Assembly: GCF_040364665.1 (NCBI RefSeq)
Contig: NZ_BAABWX010000001.1
Coordinates: 434,001-498,000, forward strand
DNA from: Cognatishimia sp. WU-CL00825
Lineage (GTDB): Bacteria > Pseudomonadota > Alphaproteobacteria > Rhodobacterales > Rhodobacteraceae
Direction of reading: 5' to 3'
Length of the DNA stretch: 64,000 nt
The position numbers and the translations under genes are program-made. Shown piece by piece: positions 17,707-27,306 of the stretch (position 1 is its first letter; each line of letters starts with the position of its first letter). The notes beneath the pieces are model-generated. The model was not told the DNA's origin and made no database searches. It was given only the letters and a program-made list of their open reading frames with translations.

Positions 17707-17745
17707 GAATCACTGAATCGCGATAATGATTCGGTTTAACGAATC
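17707..17745. promoter_or_regulatory. Cluster of four GANTC (CcrM-type) sites upstream of rpoD
   Basis: GANTC pentamers occur at 17707-17711, 17715-17719, 17728-17732 and 17741-17745, all within 39 bp of the 121-bp dnaG-rpoD gap. In alphaproteobacteria CcrM methylates the adenine of GANTC, and regulators such as GcrA read the state. Two of the sites also lie in the 8-bp direct repeat CGAATCAC (17706-17713 and 17740-17747). That the sites control rpoD is inference. Confidence 0.5.
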
Positions 17746-17772
17746 ACCCAGCCCTCTTTTCAGGAGCAGCGC

Positions 17773-19752
17773 ATGGCCGCAAAAGACAACGACGACCGCA
17801 AATCTGACGATCAGGATGCCGAAATGTCGCTCGACATGAGCCAGGCCGCCGTCAAGAAGATGATCGCTGAGGCACGGGAAAAGGGCTATATCACCTATGA
17901 TCAGCTCAATAAGGTGCTGCCCCCCGATCAGGTGAGCTCTGAACAGATCGAAGACGTGATGTCGATGTTGTCTGAAATGGGCATCAACATTATCGAAGAC
18001 GAAGAAGTCGACGAAGAAGAACAGAAGACCACGGCGCTGGTGGATACCTCCTCGGCGAACCGCGAAGTCACGTTGGGCTCGGGTACAGCTGAAAAGCTCG
18101 ACCGCACAGATGATCCGGTGCGCATGTATCTGCGCGAAATGGGCTCGGTTGAACTGTTGAGCCGTGAAGGCGAAATCGCGATTGCGAAACGTATCGAGGC
18201 GGGCCGCAATACAATGATCGCCGGGCTTTGTGAAAGCCCGCTGACATTCCAAGCGATCACCATCTGGCGCGACGAACTTTTGTCCGAAGATATTTTGCTG
18301 CGCGACGTTATCGATCTTGAGACCACCTTTGGCAATCAGATGGACGAAGAGGCCGAAGAAGAGCCTGTTGTCGCCACCGCCAATGTGGCCGCTGCCCCAA
18401 AGAAAGACGCAGGTCCGGAATTGGATGCGGATGGCAACCCGATTGTCGAAGATGATGATGACGACGAGGACGAACAGGCCAACATGTCGCTTGCGGCGAT
18501 GGAAGCGGCCCTGAAGCCTCGGGTTCTGGAAATGCTGGACCGCATTGCCGAAGATTACACGCAATTGTCTGAAATGCAGGACAGCCGGATATCGGCCACG
18601 CTGAATGAAGATGATACATTTTCGGCCCGCGAAGAAGCGACCTATCAAAAGCTGCGCGCCGAAATCGTTGAGCTGGTGAATGAATTGCACCTGCACAACA
18701 ACCGTATTGAAGCGCTGATCGACCAGCTGTACGGCATCAACCGTCGTATCATGTCTATTGACAGCTCGATGGTGAAATTGGCGGATCAGGCGCGGATCAA
18801 CCGCCGGGAATTCATCGAGGCCTACCGGGGTCGCGAGTTGGACCCAACCTGGCTTGAGGACATGTCACAAAAGCCGGGCCGTGGCTGGCAAATGTTCATG
18901 GAACGCTCTGTTGACAAGGTCACTGAATTGCGCGCCGAGATGGCCCAAGTCGGCACCTATGTTGGTTTGGATATTCCTGAATTCCGCCGCATCGTGCAGC
19001 AGGTTCAGAAGGGCGAAAAAGAAGCCCGTCAGGCCAAGAAAGAAATGGTTGAAGCCAACCTGCGATTGGTAATTTCGATTGCCAAGAAATACACGAACCG
19101 TGGCCTGCAATTCCTTGATCTTATTCAAGAAGGTAACATCGGCCTGATGAAGGCTGTTGATAAGTTTGAATACCGTCGTGGCTATAAATTTTCGACCTAT
19201 GCCACATGGTGGATCCGTCAGGCGATCACCCGGTCGATTGCCGATCAGGCGCGCACCATTCGTATTCCGGTGCATATGATCGAAACGATCAACAAGCTGG
19301 TGCGCACGGGCCGCCAGATGCTGCACGAAATTGGCCGCGAACCAACACCCGAGGAATTGGCAGACAAGCTGCAGATGCCTTTGGAAAAAGTGCGCAAGGT
19401 CATGAAGATCGCGAAAGAACCGATTTCTTTGGAAACGCCAATTGGCGACGAAGAAGACTCGCAACTGGGCGATTTCATCGAAGACAAGAACGCGGTTCTG
19501 CCGCTGGATTCCGCCATTCAGGAAAACCTGAAGGAAACCACGACACGGGTTCTGGCATCACTGACGCCGCGTGAAGAACGGGTTTTGCGGATGCGGTTTG
19601 GCATCGGCATGAACACCGACCACACGTTGGAAGAAGTGGGCCAGCAGTTTAGCGTGACACGTGAACGTATTCGTCAGATCGAAGCGAAAGCCTTGCGGAA
19701 ACTGAAACACCCAAGCCGCAGCCGCAAGTTGCGCAGTTTCTTGGATCAGTAA
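17773..19752 (+). CDS. rpoD: RNA polymerase primary sigma factor (sigma-70)
   Basis: This 659-residue housekeeping sigma factor directs RNA polymerase to -35/-10 promoters. Region 1.1 is at the N-terminus. Region 1.2 is near residues 110-145 ([17 protein letters not shown]), followed by the non-conserved region with an acidic run ([10 protein letters not shown]). Regions 2.1-2.4 include the core-binding and -10-recognition helices ([30 protein letters not shown]). Region 4.2 ends the protein with a helix-turn-helix ([19 protein letters not shown]). The length is normal for an alphaproteobacterium. The preceding gap carries a GANTC cluster. Confidence 0.98.
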   Translation: MAAKDNDDRKSDDQDAEMSLDMSQAAVKKMIAEAREKGYITYDQLNKVLPPDQVSSEQIEDVMSMLSEMGINIIEDEEVDEEEQKTTALVDTSSANREVTLGSGTAEKLDRTDDPVRMYLREMGSVELLSREGEIAIAKRIEAGRNTMIAGLCESPLTFQAITIWRDELLSEDILLRDVIDLETTFGNQMDEEAEEEPVVATANVAAAPKKDAGPELDADGNPIVEDDDDDEDEQANMSLAAMEAALKPRVLEMLDRIAEDYTQLSEMQDSRISATLNEDDTFSAREEATYQKLRAEIVELVNELHLHNNRIEALIDQLYGINRRIMSIDSSMVKLADQARINRREFIEAYRGRELDPTWLEDMSQKPGRGWQMFMERSVDKVTELRAEMAQVGTYVGLDIPEFRRIVQQVQKGEKEARQAKKEMVEANLRLVISIAKKYTNRGLQFLDLIQEGNIGLMKAVDKFEYRRGYKFSTYATWWIRQAITRSIADQARTIRIPVHMIETINKLVRTGRQMLHEIGREPTPEELADKLQMPLEKVRKVMKIAKEPISLETPIGDEEDSQLGDFIEDKNAVLPLDSAIQENLKETTTRVLASLTPREERVLRMRFGIGMNTDHTLEEVGQQFSVTRERIRQIEAKALRKLKHPSRSRKLRSFLDQ

Positions 19753-19758
19753 AAAATT

Positions 19759-19797
19759 TCGCCCTTCTTGGTTCATTCTAAGAGGGGCGATTTTCTT
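19759..19797 (+). terminator. Rho-independent terminator of rpoD
   Basis: An 11-bp stem with one G-U pair (19759-19769 with 19780-19790), a 10-nt loop and a following TTTTCTTT. It starts 6 nt after the rpoD stop. Confidence 0.9.
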
Positions 19798-19828
19798 TGG
19801 ACCACCTGCCACCTACCGGAGCCAAAAC

Positions 19829-20101
19829 ATGTCTCTATTTTCAAAACTATTTGGCGCAAAAACCGCTGAAAAACCTGAGCCCGTCACCCATGAGGGGTTT
19901 CTGATCTTTGCAGAGCCGCAAAAGGATGGGGCGGTGTATCGTGTGGGCGCGCGGATTGAAAAAGAAATTGGTGGCGAAGTGAAGGTGCATCAGATGGTGC
20001 GCGCGGATTCCTTTCCGACGGCAGAGGCAGCGACAGAGGTGTCATTGCTGAAGGCAAAGCAGTTTATTGATCAGCAGGGCGAGAGGCTTTTTTCCTTCTG
20101 A
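19829..20101 (+). CDS. HlyU family protein
   Basis: This 90-residue protein has the pattern of the HlyU (PF10115) family: short N-terminal MSLFSKLFGAK, then GFLIFAEPQKDGAVYRVGAR, EVKVHQMVRADSFPT, and KAKQFIDQQGERLF at the end. HlyU was named as a haemolysin regulator in Vibrio, but alphaproteobacterial members lie in housekeeping contexts and their role is not established. It sits alone between the rpoD terminator and a DCC-family gene. Confidence 0.8.
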   Translation: MSLFSKLFGAKTAEKPEPVTHEGFLIFAEPQKDGAVYRVGARIEKEIGGEVKVHQMVRADSFPTAEAATEVSLLKAKQFIDQQGERLFSF

Positions 20102-20134
20102 TACCTGCCAGTTACAGCGGGAAATTGAAGCGTT

Positions 20135-20551
20135 ATGACGCAGCAGAATACCGTGGTTGTTTTTGATGGAACCTGTGTTTTATGTACCGGGTTTTTTCGG
20201 TTTGTTTTGCAGCGTGATCGCGCCGAACTGATCCAGTTTGCGACCGCTCAAAGCCCGTTTGGTCAAACACAGTTTGGCGCTTTGGGGCTGCCCACCGAGA
20301 ATTTAGACACCTTGCTGCTGTTGCAGGACGGACGGGTTTACCAGAAACTTGACGCGATCTGCGAAATCCTGCGGCATTTGGGCTGGCCCTGGCGGGTTTT
20401 TACGGTTCTTCGGTTTTTGCCACAAGGTTTGAAAGACCGTCTTTATGGTCTGATTGCGCGCAATCGATATCGGGTGTTTGGCCGTTCAGATGTTTGTATG
20501 CGACCAACAGAGGCCACAAGAGGCCGGTTTTTGCCGGATGGCGGCGGTTAG
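20135..20551 (+). CDS. DCC-family (DUF393) thiol-disulfide oxidoreductase-like protein
   Basis: This 138-residue protein carries the family signature DGTCVLC at residues 11-17, a CxxC pair (C14, C17) at the start of a thioredoxin-like fold. The second conserved block is near the C-terminus (NRYRVFGRSDVCMRP). Family members are called predicted thiol-disulfide oxidoreductases; substrates are mostly unknown. It begins 33 bp after the HlyU-like gene on the same strand. Confidence 0.85.
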   Translation: MTQQNTVVVFDGTCVLCTGFFRFVLQRDRAELIQFATAQSPFGQTQFGALGLPTENLDTLLLLQDGRVYQKLDAICEILRHLGWPWRVFTVLRFLPQGLKDRLYGLIARNRYRVFGRSDVCMRPTEATRGRFLPDGGG

Positions 20552-20653
20552 AAAATGAGTTCGCTTGGCGGTGATGCCTTTATGGTTTCCAAGTGAGTGT
20601 TTCTGCGGTTTGTGGCGCAGCGTGCTTTAAAAACGGCAAGTAAGGGATAGGAC

Positions 20654-21073
20654 ATGCAACAGGTTTTTCGCGTCGCCACCCATGGGCAGGGCTTGTATGA
20701 ATTTACCCGGTCGGTGTCTGAATGGCTGCGCACAGAGGGCGTGAAGCAGGGGCTGTTGACGCTGTTTGTGCGCCATACGTCTTGCTCGTTGCTGATCCAG
20801 GAAAATGCCGACCCCGAAGTTCAGACCGATCTGCGCAATTTCTTTCAGCGTTTGGTGCCGCCGACAACGGATGCATCGATGTCTTACTTGACCCATACCT
20901 ATGAAGGCCCTGATGACATGCCCGCGCATATTAAGGCGGCGATGATGCCGGTTTCGCTGTCCATTCCAGTGATGAATGGACAGTTGGCTTTGGGGAGCTG
21001 GCAAGGGATCTATTTGTTTGAGCATCGGGATCACCCGCATCAACGGCAAATCGCGGCGCATATTTCGGCTTAA
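20654..21073 (+). CDS. yjbQ: YjbQ family protein (UPF0047, secondary thiamine-phosphate synthase-like)
   Basis: The 139-residue protein matches the whole length of the YjbQ/UPF0047 family. Conserved blocks are FVRHTSCSLLIQENADPEVQ near residues 36-55 and LALGSWQGIYLFEHRDHP near the C-terminus, with several histidines that form a probable active site. Members have weak thiamine-phosphate synthase activity in complementation tests, but their main role is unsettled. The gene lies upstream of nrdR with its own gap of 122 bp. Confidence 0.88.
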   Translation: MQQVFRVATHGQGLYEFTRSVSEWLRTEGVKQGLLTLFVRHTSCSLLIQENADPEVQTDLRNFFQRLVPPTTDASMSYLTHTYEGPDDMPAHIKAAMMPVSLSIPVMNGQLALGSWQGIYLFEHRDHPHQRQIAAHISA

Positions 21074-21136
21074 AATTCATCATCTAGGGGGTGCATTTCT
21101 GCTCTACCCAAACTCTAGCGGCTGACCTATAGTGGC

Positions 21137-21145
21137 TGTGGATAA
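21137..21145 (-). promoter_or_regulatory. DnaA-box-like 9-mer upstream of nrdR
   Basis: TGTGGATAA reads TTATCCACA on the minus strand, an exact DnaA box, 50 bp before the nrdR start. A single such 9-mer is expected about twice per window by chance, so only the promoter location makes it notable. Confidence 0.3.
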
Positions 21146-21195
21146 GTTGGGGGTCGCCCCAAAATTCTTGGCACGTTAATTTCTGGGGGATTTTC

Positions 21196-21663
21196 ATGCG
21201 CTGCCCGTTTTGCGGAAATATTGATACGCAGGTGAAGGATTCTCGGCCTGCGGAAGACCACGTTTCAATTCGACGCCGGCGGTTTTGCCCAGCGTGCGGC
21301 GGACGATTTACCACCTATGAGCGCGTACAGTTGCGTGATTTGGTTGTGGTGAAATCATCGGGCCGACGTGAAGATTTTGACCGCGATAAGCTGGAACGCT
21401 CTATTCGTATCGCGTTGCAGAAACGTCCGGTGGAACCCGAGCGCATGGACCAGATGATTTCGGGCATTGTGCGCCGTCTTGAAAGCATGGGTGAGACCGA
21501 TATTCAATCCAAAACCATTGGCGAAATTGTCATGGAATCTTTGGCGCGTATCGACACTGTGGCCTATGTGCGCTTTGCCAGCGTGTATAAGAATTTTCAG
21601 GCGGCAGATGATTTTGACAAGTTCGTTTCTGAGCTGCGCCCGGACGTAAAACCTGACGAGTGA
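21196..21663 (+). CDS. nrdR: Transcriptional repressor NrdR
   Basis: This 155-residue protein has an N-terminal zinc ribbon (C3, C6, C31, C34) followed by an ATP-cone domain (about residues 49-139) that senses ATP and dATP. NrdR represses ribonucleotide reductase genes when dATP is high. The length and the [19 protein letters not shown] block are standard. Ten nucleotides separate it from ribD, the usual alphaproteobacterial nrdR-ribD order, so the two are probably cotranscribed. Confidence 0.97.
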   Translation: MRCPFCGNIDTQVKDSRPAEDHVSIRRRRFCPACGGRFTTYERVQLRDLVVVKSSGRREDFDRDKLERSIRIALQKRPVEPERMDQMISGIVRRLESMGETDIQSKTIGEIVMESLARIDTVAYVRFASVYKNFQAADDFDKFVSELRPDVKPDE

Positions 21664-21673
21664 GTTCGAAGGT

Positions 21674-22774
21674 GTGACCCAAAGTGACAATCGCTATATG
21701 GCGCTCGCCCTGACATTAGGGCGGCGAGGGCAAGGACGCTGCTGGCCAAATCCAGCGGTGGGCTGTGTGATTGTGCAGGGCGCACGCATTGTTGGCCGTG
21801 GTTGGACACAACCAGGTGGACGTCCGCATGCAGAGACCGAAGCATTGGCGCAAGCGGGGGTGTCGGCCAAGGGGGCAACAGCCTATGTGACGTTGGAACC
21901 CTGCGCGCATCATGGCAAAACGCCGCCCTGTGCCCAAGCGCTAATAGATGCGGGTGTTGCGCGCGTTGTGGCGGCTGTCGAGGACAGTGACGGGCGTGTG
22001 GCCGGGCAGGGCTTTGATATGCTGCGTGCGGCAGGCATTGAAGTTGATACCGGGGTTATGGCCGACGAAGCGGGTTATGATCTTGAGGGATTTTTTCTAA
22101 AAACCGAACAGGGCCGGCCCTTTGTGACGCTCAAGCTTGCGACCACATTGGATGGGCGGATTGCCACATCAAGCGGCGAGAGCCAGTGGATTACCGGGTC
22201 TGAGGCGCGGCGTATGGTACATGCGATGCGGGCGCGGCATGATGCGGTGATGGTTGGGGCTGGCACGGCCCGCGCGGATGATCCGTCGCTGACGGTGCGT
22301 GACCTTGGTGTGACGCATCAGCCGGTACGCGTGGTTGTGTCACGTCGATTGGATGTGCCTTTGATGTCGACGCTGGCGCGCACCGCCAAGGATGTGCCGG
22401 TCTGGTTGGCGCATGGCCACGAGGCGGATGCGGAATTGTTGCGCACCTGGCGCGGGTTGGGGGCCACGTTGTTGCCCTGCGACAAGCAGGGGGTGCATTT
22501 GTCGCCCGTTTCGGTGTTGCAGGCCTTGGGGGCCCAGGGATTGACGCGTGTGTTCTGTGAGGGTGGCGGGGCTTTGGCAGCGTCACTGCTGCGCGCGGAT
22601 CTGGTGGACGAACTGGCGGTTTTCACGGCGGGCGCGGCCATTGGTGCAGAGGGTATCCCGGCGATTGGCGGAATGGGGCTTGATCGTTTGGCTCAGGCCC
22701 CACGATTTGCATTGCGGCACCAATCACGGGTGGGCCAAGACATGTTAAGCCTATGGCGGCGAAGCCAGACTTAG
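21674..22774 (+). CDS. ribD: Riboflavin biosynthesis deaminase/reductase RibD
   Basis: This 366-residue bifunctional enzyme catalyses the second and third steps of riboflavin synthesis. The N-terminal cytidine-deaminase-like domain shows the zinc site H52-A-E54 and C77...C86 (PCAHHGKTPPC). The C-terminal reductase domain uses NADPH (TLDGRIATSSGESQWITG). The start is GTG at 21674, 10 nt after nrdR. The next rib genes lie beyond 27.4 kb because a capsule module on the other strand intervenes; ribD and kpsC end only 5 bp apart, tail to tail. Confidence 0.96.
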   Translation: MTQSDNRYMALALTLGRRGQGRCWPNPAVGCVIVQGARIVGRGWTQPGGRPHAETEALAQAGVSAKGATAYVTLEPCAHHGKTPPCAQALIDAGVARVVAAVEDSDGRVAGQGFDMLRAAGIEVDTGVMADEAGYDLEGFFLKTEQGRPFVTLKLATTLDGRIATSSGESQWITGSEARRMVHAMRARHDAVMVGAGTARADDPSLTVRDLGVTHQPVRVVVSRRLDVPLMSTLARTAKDVPVWLAHGHEADAELLRTWRGLGATLLPCDKQGVHLSPVSVLQALGAQGLTRVFCEGGGALAASLLRADLVDELAVFTAGAAIGAEGIPAIGGMGLDRLAQAPRFALRHQSRVGQDMLSLWRRSQT

Positions 22775-22779
22775 GCCTT

Positions 22780-24783
22780 TTAACGCCAGAGGCTGCGATG
22801 ACTGGCCATCGCGCCCTGAAGCTTTGACAACAGCCGATTGGCCAGACCCGGATGTGGGATTTTGCCAGACGACAGGCGTTGAACGGCGGTTTCCACAGAA
22901 CAGGGTTGTTTGCTGATTGGGTCGAAATATCTTGGGGCGTCGATCAATGCGGCATGTACCAGCCCAAGCAGGGTCGGGCGGGCCTGCCGCCGCAGCGGAA
23001 CCTTGCCAAGATCCTGCGTTAGGCCCCATCCGGCATAGAATGGCGCGCCTAAGGTGGTCACTTTTTTGCCGCGGATCAGGGCCTCAAAGCCGGTGAGCGA
23101 AGTCATGGTCCAAACCGCGTCGACTTGATCGAGCAGGCTGGCAATATTGCCAGTCGTTAGCACCAAATCAGCTAGGCTGTGGGCGTCGTCAATCGCGCCA
23201 TTGCGCAGCCCTGCCACCACATCCGGATGCGGTTTATAGATCACCACGGCCTCTGGGTGCGCGGCGCGTGCGGCCTTGAGAAGTGCGCGATTTGTGGCGA
23301 TTTTGTCGGTGCCGCACAGAATGGATTGATCATCTTCGACCTGGCCGGGCACGAGGATCTTGTAGCCACTGGGCAATTGGACCTGCTGGTCGGCCAGATT
23401 ATATTTGCTGAGCCCCTGTTTGATCAGGCTGCGCATTAGGTTTTCGGCGCGTAGGTTCTGGTCGGGGCGCAGCGTGGCGCGCTGGGTGATCAGCGTTTCA
23501 AGGCGGCTGGGTTTGGCCGGGTCATAGTAGATGCCCAGATCATCGCAAATCAGCGAAAGTGGAGGCACAAGTTCTGCGCCAAGACCCCGCGAGCGTAAAA
23601 AGCCGTCTTCGACGCGGGTTGTGGTGCCTGCGCAGGGCTTGTTGCCCCAGGTCAGATTGGGCGCGGCACCCTGTGGCCTGTCAAAGGTCAGTGATTTATG
23701 TGCGCCAAAGAAGCGCTGGAAGTGGCGACGCTTCCAAAGCCTTATGCCGTGAGCGTTCCAGCCTTGGTGGTCTTCGCGCCAAGCGCGGGTCTGTGCCTCA
23801 AGATACGAAATGGCGTCTTCGAGGGGGCAAAGGCGGTCAAGGCAAGGATCATACCAGCGGGGGTAGAGGATCATTGCGGCGGCAAAAAGCTGGGCCTTGG
23901 TCAGACTGCGTTGGCGACGTGGCACAGGGCGTTCGTCTTGGGTGAGCCCCCAGCCGGCATAAAACGGCTGGCCAAAGACCCGTGGTTTATGGCCCGCGAA
24001 TATGGCTTCGAACCCCATTTGCGACGACAGCGTATAAACCGCGACCGCGCCTTCAAACAGCAACCACGGGCTGATGGGGCTGTCCCAGAGTTGGATGCGT
24101 TCGTTGGTGTCTTTGGTGGAAAAATAGCCATCCCGATGGCCATTATGGGTTTCAGGGTGGGTCTTGATAATTATCGGCACGCCGGGGTTTTCGACCTGTG
24201 CCAGCACCAGCATTTCCTGAAAATGCGCGTCACCTGCACCGCTGGCGGTCACCGAGGCATCGCCGCGGGTTTGGTCGATGACCAGCACATAGCCGGGTTT
24301 GGGGGGCGTGACATCCAGCGGGACGGCGCAATATTTGCTGAGATGCGCCTCTTTTAGGCGGGCGATACAGCCGCGCGCGCGGTTCAGCAGCGCTGTGTCA
24401 TCCAGCGGGTGAGTGGCCAGAAGTTCTTCGAGATCCGAAGGTTTGCTGGGATCAAAATGCACGGTTTGGTGGTCAAGGAACAGCCCGATTGGGGCGTCGC
24501 CGGACCGGCCAGGAAAGAGGGAGCGCAGAAAGGCATCTTCGACACGAAGAATGGTATTACTTTGTTTTTGAGCGATTTTTTCGCCTCTATGCGCGGTGGG
24601 GCTTTGGCCCCAAACCCCGACAAAGTCTTTTGGGCCGGGCAGGCCTAGGCTGATGTCATAGCCGCTGAGTTTTAAAATACGGCGGATGCGTTTCTGGGTC
24701 AGAAACCCGCCGTTATAAACAAAAAGCCGCCGGGAAGAGGACTTCCCGGCGGTGATGTTATTTGCGGTTTTGACCGCTGTCAT
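22780..24783 (-). CDS. kpsC: Capsule polysaccharide biosynthesis protein KpsC (dual Kdo transferase type)
   Basis: This 667-residue protein is an internal duplication. Each half carries the same motif series: FLRS after VEDAF/VEDGF, KTHPE/KPHPD, GFEA, and the near-identical PFYAGWGLTQD with an Arg-rich tail. E. coli KpsC has two beta-Kdo transferase modules that build the Kdo linker on lysophosphatidylglycerol, to which capsule chains attach. The start at 24783 gives a TGATG overlap with the upstream export gene, so translation is coupled; an upstream in-frame ATG at 24858 would lie inside that gene. It works with KpsS at 26014. Confidence 0.9.
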   Translation of the reverse strand: MTAVKTANNITAGKSSSRRLFVYNGGFLTQKRIRRILKLSGYDISLGLPGPKDFVGVWGQSPTAHRGEKIAQKQSNTILRVEDAFLRSLFPGRSGDAPIGLFLDHQTVHFDPSKPSDLEELLATHPLDDTALLNRARGCIARLKEAHLSKYCAVPLDVTPPKPGYVLVIDQTRGDASVTASGAGDAHFQEMLVLAQVENPGVPIIIKTHPETHNGHRDGYFSTKDTNERIQLWDSPISPWLLFEGAVAVYTLSSQMGFEAIFAGHKPRVFGQPFYAGWGLTQDERPVPRRQRSLTKAQLFAAAMILYPRWYDPCLDRLCPLEDAISYLEAQTRAWREDHQGWNAHGIRLWKRRHFQRFFGAHKSLTFDRPQGAAPNLTWGNKPCAGTTTRVEDGFLRSRGLGAELVPPLSLICDDLGIYYDPAKPSRLETLITQRATLRPDQNLRAENLMRSLIKQGLSKYNLADQQVQLPSGYKILVPGQVEDDQSILCGTDKIATNRALLKAARAAHPEAVVIYKPHPDVVAGLRNGAIDDAHSLADLVLTTGNIASLLDQVDAVWTMTSLTGFEALIRGKKVTTLGAPFYAGWGLTQDLGKVPLRRQARPTLLGLVHAALIDAPRYFDPISKQPCSVETAVQRLSSGKIPHPGLANRLLSKLQGAMASHRSLWR

Positions 24784-25916
24784 CAGCCTCCGCCCAGCGA
24801 GGTCAGTGAGCTGACAGATGTGGCCGAGCCTGAGATAGACGCGATGGTTTTGTCCCATGTGGTGAATGGCGCTTCGGTGACGTAAAGCGTGTCGCCATCG
24901 CGGATCACAAAGTCGCGGGCTTGGAACATGCCGTTGGGGGCGGTCAGGTCCAGAACATAGACCAGACGCTGTGCGCCGATCAGATCATCGCGACCCATCA
25001 CCTGGTTGGCGATTACACCGGGTTCGTTGCGGAAGACAAAGACGCCAGTTGGATCTGCGGCCGCCGAATTCAACCCTCCAACCTGAGCAATCGCCTCGAT
25101 CGCGGACAAGTTTTGAGACTCAAACGTTACGCGGCTTTGGGTGCCCGTGGCCCCTAACGCGGTAAAGGCGCGGGTGTCAGCCTCGACCAAAATCCGGTCA
25201 TCGCCACGCAGGGCGATATCAAGTTGCGGATTATCATAGAGGTCTTGGAACCAGATTTTGCCTTTTTGACCGTGGCGCAGAACGGTGACCTGCGCGATTT
25301 CTGGTGAAATGGTCACGCCCCCGGCACGCGCCAGCATATTGGCCAAAGTGCGGGTTGGGCGTTCGATGGGATAGACGCCTTGGCCTGTGACAGCGCCCGC
25401 AACGGAAACCGTGGCCCCGTCACCTGCGGCGCGGCGCACTTCGATTTGCGGATCTGGCGTTTGTTCTTCGAGTTTGGACCTGATCACGCGCCGAATGGCT
25501 TCGGGTGTGTTGCCTGCGGCGCGAATGCGACCCGCATAGGGTACAAATATAAATCCAGCGCCATCAACCTGTACTTCTTCGAGCACAGCAGCCACCTGAC
25601 CTTCGGGGCCTAACAGTGGCTTGTCGACGTTTTCCCAGATTGTTAGGGCCAGAATATCGCCGGGGCGAATGGTGTCTGAGCCAAGCTTGCCAGCGTTTTT
25701 GAAGGCGCTGCTAAAGCCAAGCGCTGGCGCAACAGCGGTTGCGCGCGTCACCCTGTCGTTGACGCTGACAATAAAGGCGTCGCCTTTTTTCTGCACGGAA
25801 CCTGCATAGATTTCGCGTTTGTTTGGGCCTGGACGGGGCAGGCCACAAGATGACACAACGGCCAAAGCCGCGATCAGGGCGATACCCTTCGCCCAACGGG
25901 AAGTTTGGGGTTTCAC
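24783..25916 (-). CDS. Polysaccharide export outer-membrane lipoprotein (Wza/KpsD-like)
   Basis: This is a 377-residue lipoprotein: signal peptide with lipobox VVSSC at its end, then the Poly_export domain (IRPGDILALTIWENV, DGAGFIFVPYAGRI, PQIEVRR) and two SLBB-type repeats (VAGAVTGQGVYPI; LSAIEAIAQVGGL). Such proteins form the periplasm-to-outer-membrane channel for capsule or exopolysaccharide. It overlaps kpsC by one base and follows kpsS after 97 bp on the same strand. The KpsM/KpsT transporter and the KpsE-type partner are not in the window. Confidence 0.92.
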   Translation of the reverse strand: MKPQTSRWAKGIALIAALAVVSSCGLPRPGPNKREIYAGSVQKKGDAFIVSVNDRVTRATAVAPALGFSSAFKNAGKLGSDTIRPGDILALTIWENVDKPLLGPEGQVAAVLEEVQVDGAGFIFVPYAGRIRAAGNTPEAIRRVIRSKLEEQTPDPQIEVRRAAGDGATVSVAGAVTGQGVYPIERPTRTLANMLARAGGVTISPEIAQVTVLRHGQKGKIWFQDLYDNPQLDIALRGDDRILVEADTRAFTALGATGTQSRVTFESQNLSAIEAIAQVGGLNSAAADPTGVFVFRNEPGVIANQVMGRDDLIGAQRLVYVLDLTAPNGMFQARDFVIRDGDTLYVTEAPFTTWDKTIASISGSATSVSSLTSLGGG

Positions 25917-26013
25917 TGCTCGGTCTCCTCGACCTGTTATTGTTCTGCCTCAGTATTTTTTTTGTAAGATACCGGAATGCACCGAGAAAATCCAGCGCTA
26001 GACCTTGTGTTGA

Positions 26014-27306
26014 TTATTTTACCGACCGCAACTGTTGCCTTGGAGCCGCTGTGCCAGAGGCGAGCGCATCATAGGGATCTTCGGGTGAGAGCATCATATC
26101 CACCACATGGCGCAGCAGTTGACGCCGGCCGCTGCGAGAATAAAACCCACCGGTGACCTGGCTGGTTTCAAGCAAGAAGCGGCGATACTCGCGATAGGCC
26201 ATCATGTCAGGGCGAATGGCCCCTTTGAAAAAGCTGCTGAGCGATTGGTTGCAGATAAATTCAGGCTGGTCGTAAACGGCTTTGCCAAAAATCTTAAGTG
26301 GAATGCCGCGCCAAAGGACTTGCTGGCCTGCGGTGCTGTTGACGGTGACGGCGGTGCGGGCCTCGTTGAGCAATTGCGCGAGTTTGCCGCCGCGCACAAA
26401 ATGCACCCGCTTGAGGATGCCGTATTGTTTGGCGAGCGCGCGGATTTGGCGACGTACCGGCACGCGCCCATCTTCGAGTGGGTGGGCCTTGAACACCAGA
26501 TGGTGGTGCTTTGGAGCGGCTTTGGCAAAGTTTTCGATCACCAATTCCAGAAATTCAGTCATGGTGGAAAAGGGCGAATGCATCTGAAAGCTTGAATCAT
26601 GTTCAAGCTGTAACAGGGCCAAATGATAGGGAAAACCACCGTTGCGCACGCGGCGTGTTGCCAAGCGGCGTTCGATGGCGTGAAAAGGCATGCGCAAGAA
26701 GCGGCGCAAATAGAGCCGGAATTCCTGTGTGACTGTCAGGGCGCGGTGGGCGCGAAAATTGGCGAATTTGCCATTCCTGAACATCACAAACCAATGATAC
26801 AGCGCGCCGTAAAACACATGTTGGCGCATGTCACCCCAATGGGATGGGGGCATGGGTGGATCAAGATCAGACCCTTTAAGGGCCTTTTGCATTTCAGGGA
26901 TCTTCATATCCATCAGACGCGAATGACCGTTTGAACCATCACGTTCATAGGTGACCCAAAAGGGTCGCAGGTAGCCTTCCTCGAAGATATGGATTTTGAG
27001 CCCCTTGGCACGCGCAATTTGTACAGCTTGTGCGTGAATTTCGCGGGTGTCGCCATAAAGGACAATGTCGGTGACGGATTTTTCGGTCAACAGCGTGGTA
27101 AAGAATTCAGCCCAGTCTGCGCGTGCACCTTTATAGGGGATCAAGCTGGCCTTGTTTTTCCAGAAAAACGCATCGCCCGCGTTGAAGCCAACGCGCCAGA
27201 TTTTAGCACCAGAATTTTGCAGCATCGCCGCAAGACCCTGGAAAAAAGGCCCATGCGGACCCTGTAGGAATAGAAATACGCGATCTGTGTCGCTGACCTG
27301 CTTCAT
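26014..27306 (-). CDS. kpsS: Capsule polysaccharide biosynthesis protein KpsS-like
   Basis: The 430-residue protein begins VFLFLQGPHGPFFQGLAAML, the usual KpsS start. It carries the block HIFEEGYLRPFWVTYERDG and, later, VNSTAGQQVLWRGIPLKIFG. KpsS adds the first Kdo to the lipid terminus for KpsC to extend. The start at 27306 was preferred to an upstream ATG at 27351 because it places the family N-terminus first. It is the first gene of a three-gene capsule set and is divergent from ribE. A C-terminal tail rich in Arg and Gln is slightly longer than usual. Confidence 0.88.
   Translation of the reverse strand: MKQVSDTDRVFLFLQGPHGPFFQGLAAMLQNSGAKIWRVGFNAGDAFFWKNKASLIPYKGARADWAEFFTTLLTEKSVTDIVLYGDTREIHAQAVQIARAKGLKIHIFEEGYLRPFWVTYERDGSNGHSRLMDMKIPEMQKALKGSDLDPPMPPSHWGDMRQHVFYGALYHWFVMFRNGKFANFRAHRALTVTQEFRLYLRRFLRMPFHAIERRLATRRVRNGGFPYHLALLQLEHDSSFQMHSPFSTMTEFLELVIENFAKAAPKHHHLVFKAHPLEDGRVPVRRQIRALAKQYGILKRVHFVRGGKLAQLLNEARTAVTVNSTAGQQVLWRGIPLKIFGKAVYDQPEFICNQSLSSFFKGAIRPDMMAYREYRRFLLETSQVTGGFYSRSGRRQLLRHVVDMMLSPEDPYDALASGTAAPRQQLRSVK

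Noticed and set aside
17710..18696. Long antisense frame (328 codons) over the 5' half of rpoD
   Set aside because: It is a codon-bias shadow of rpoD with no domain or ribosome binding site.
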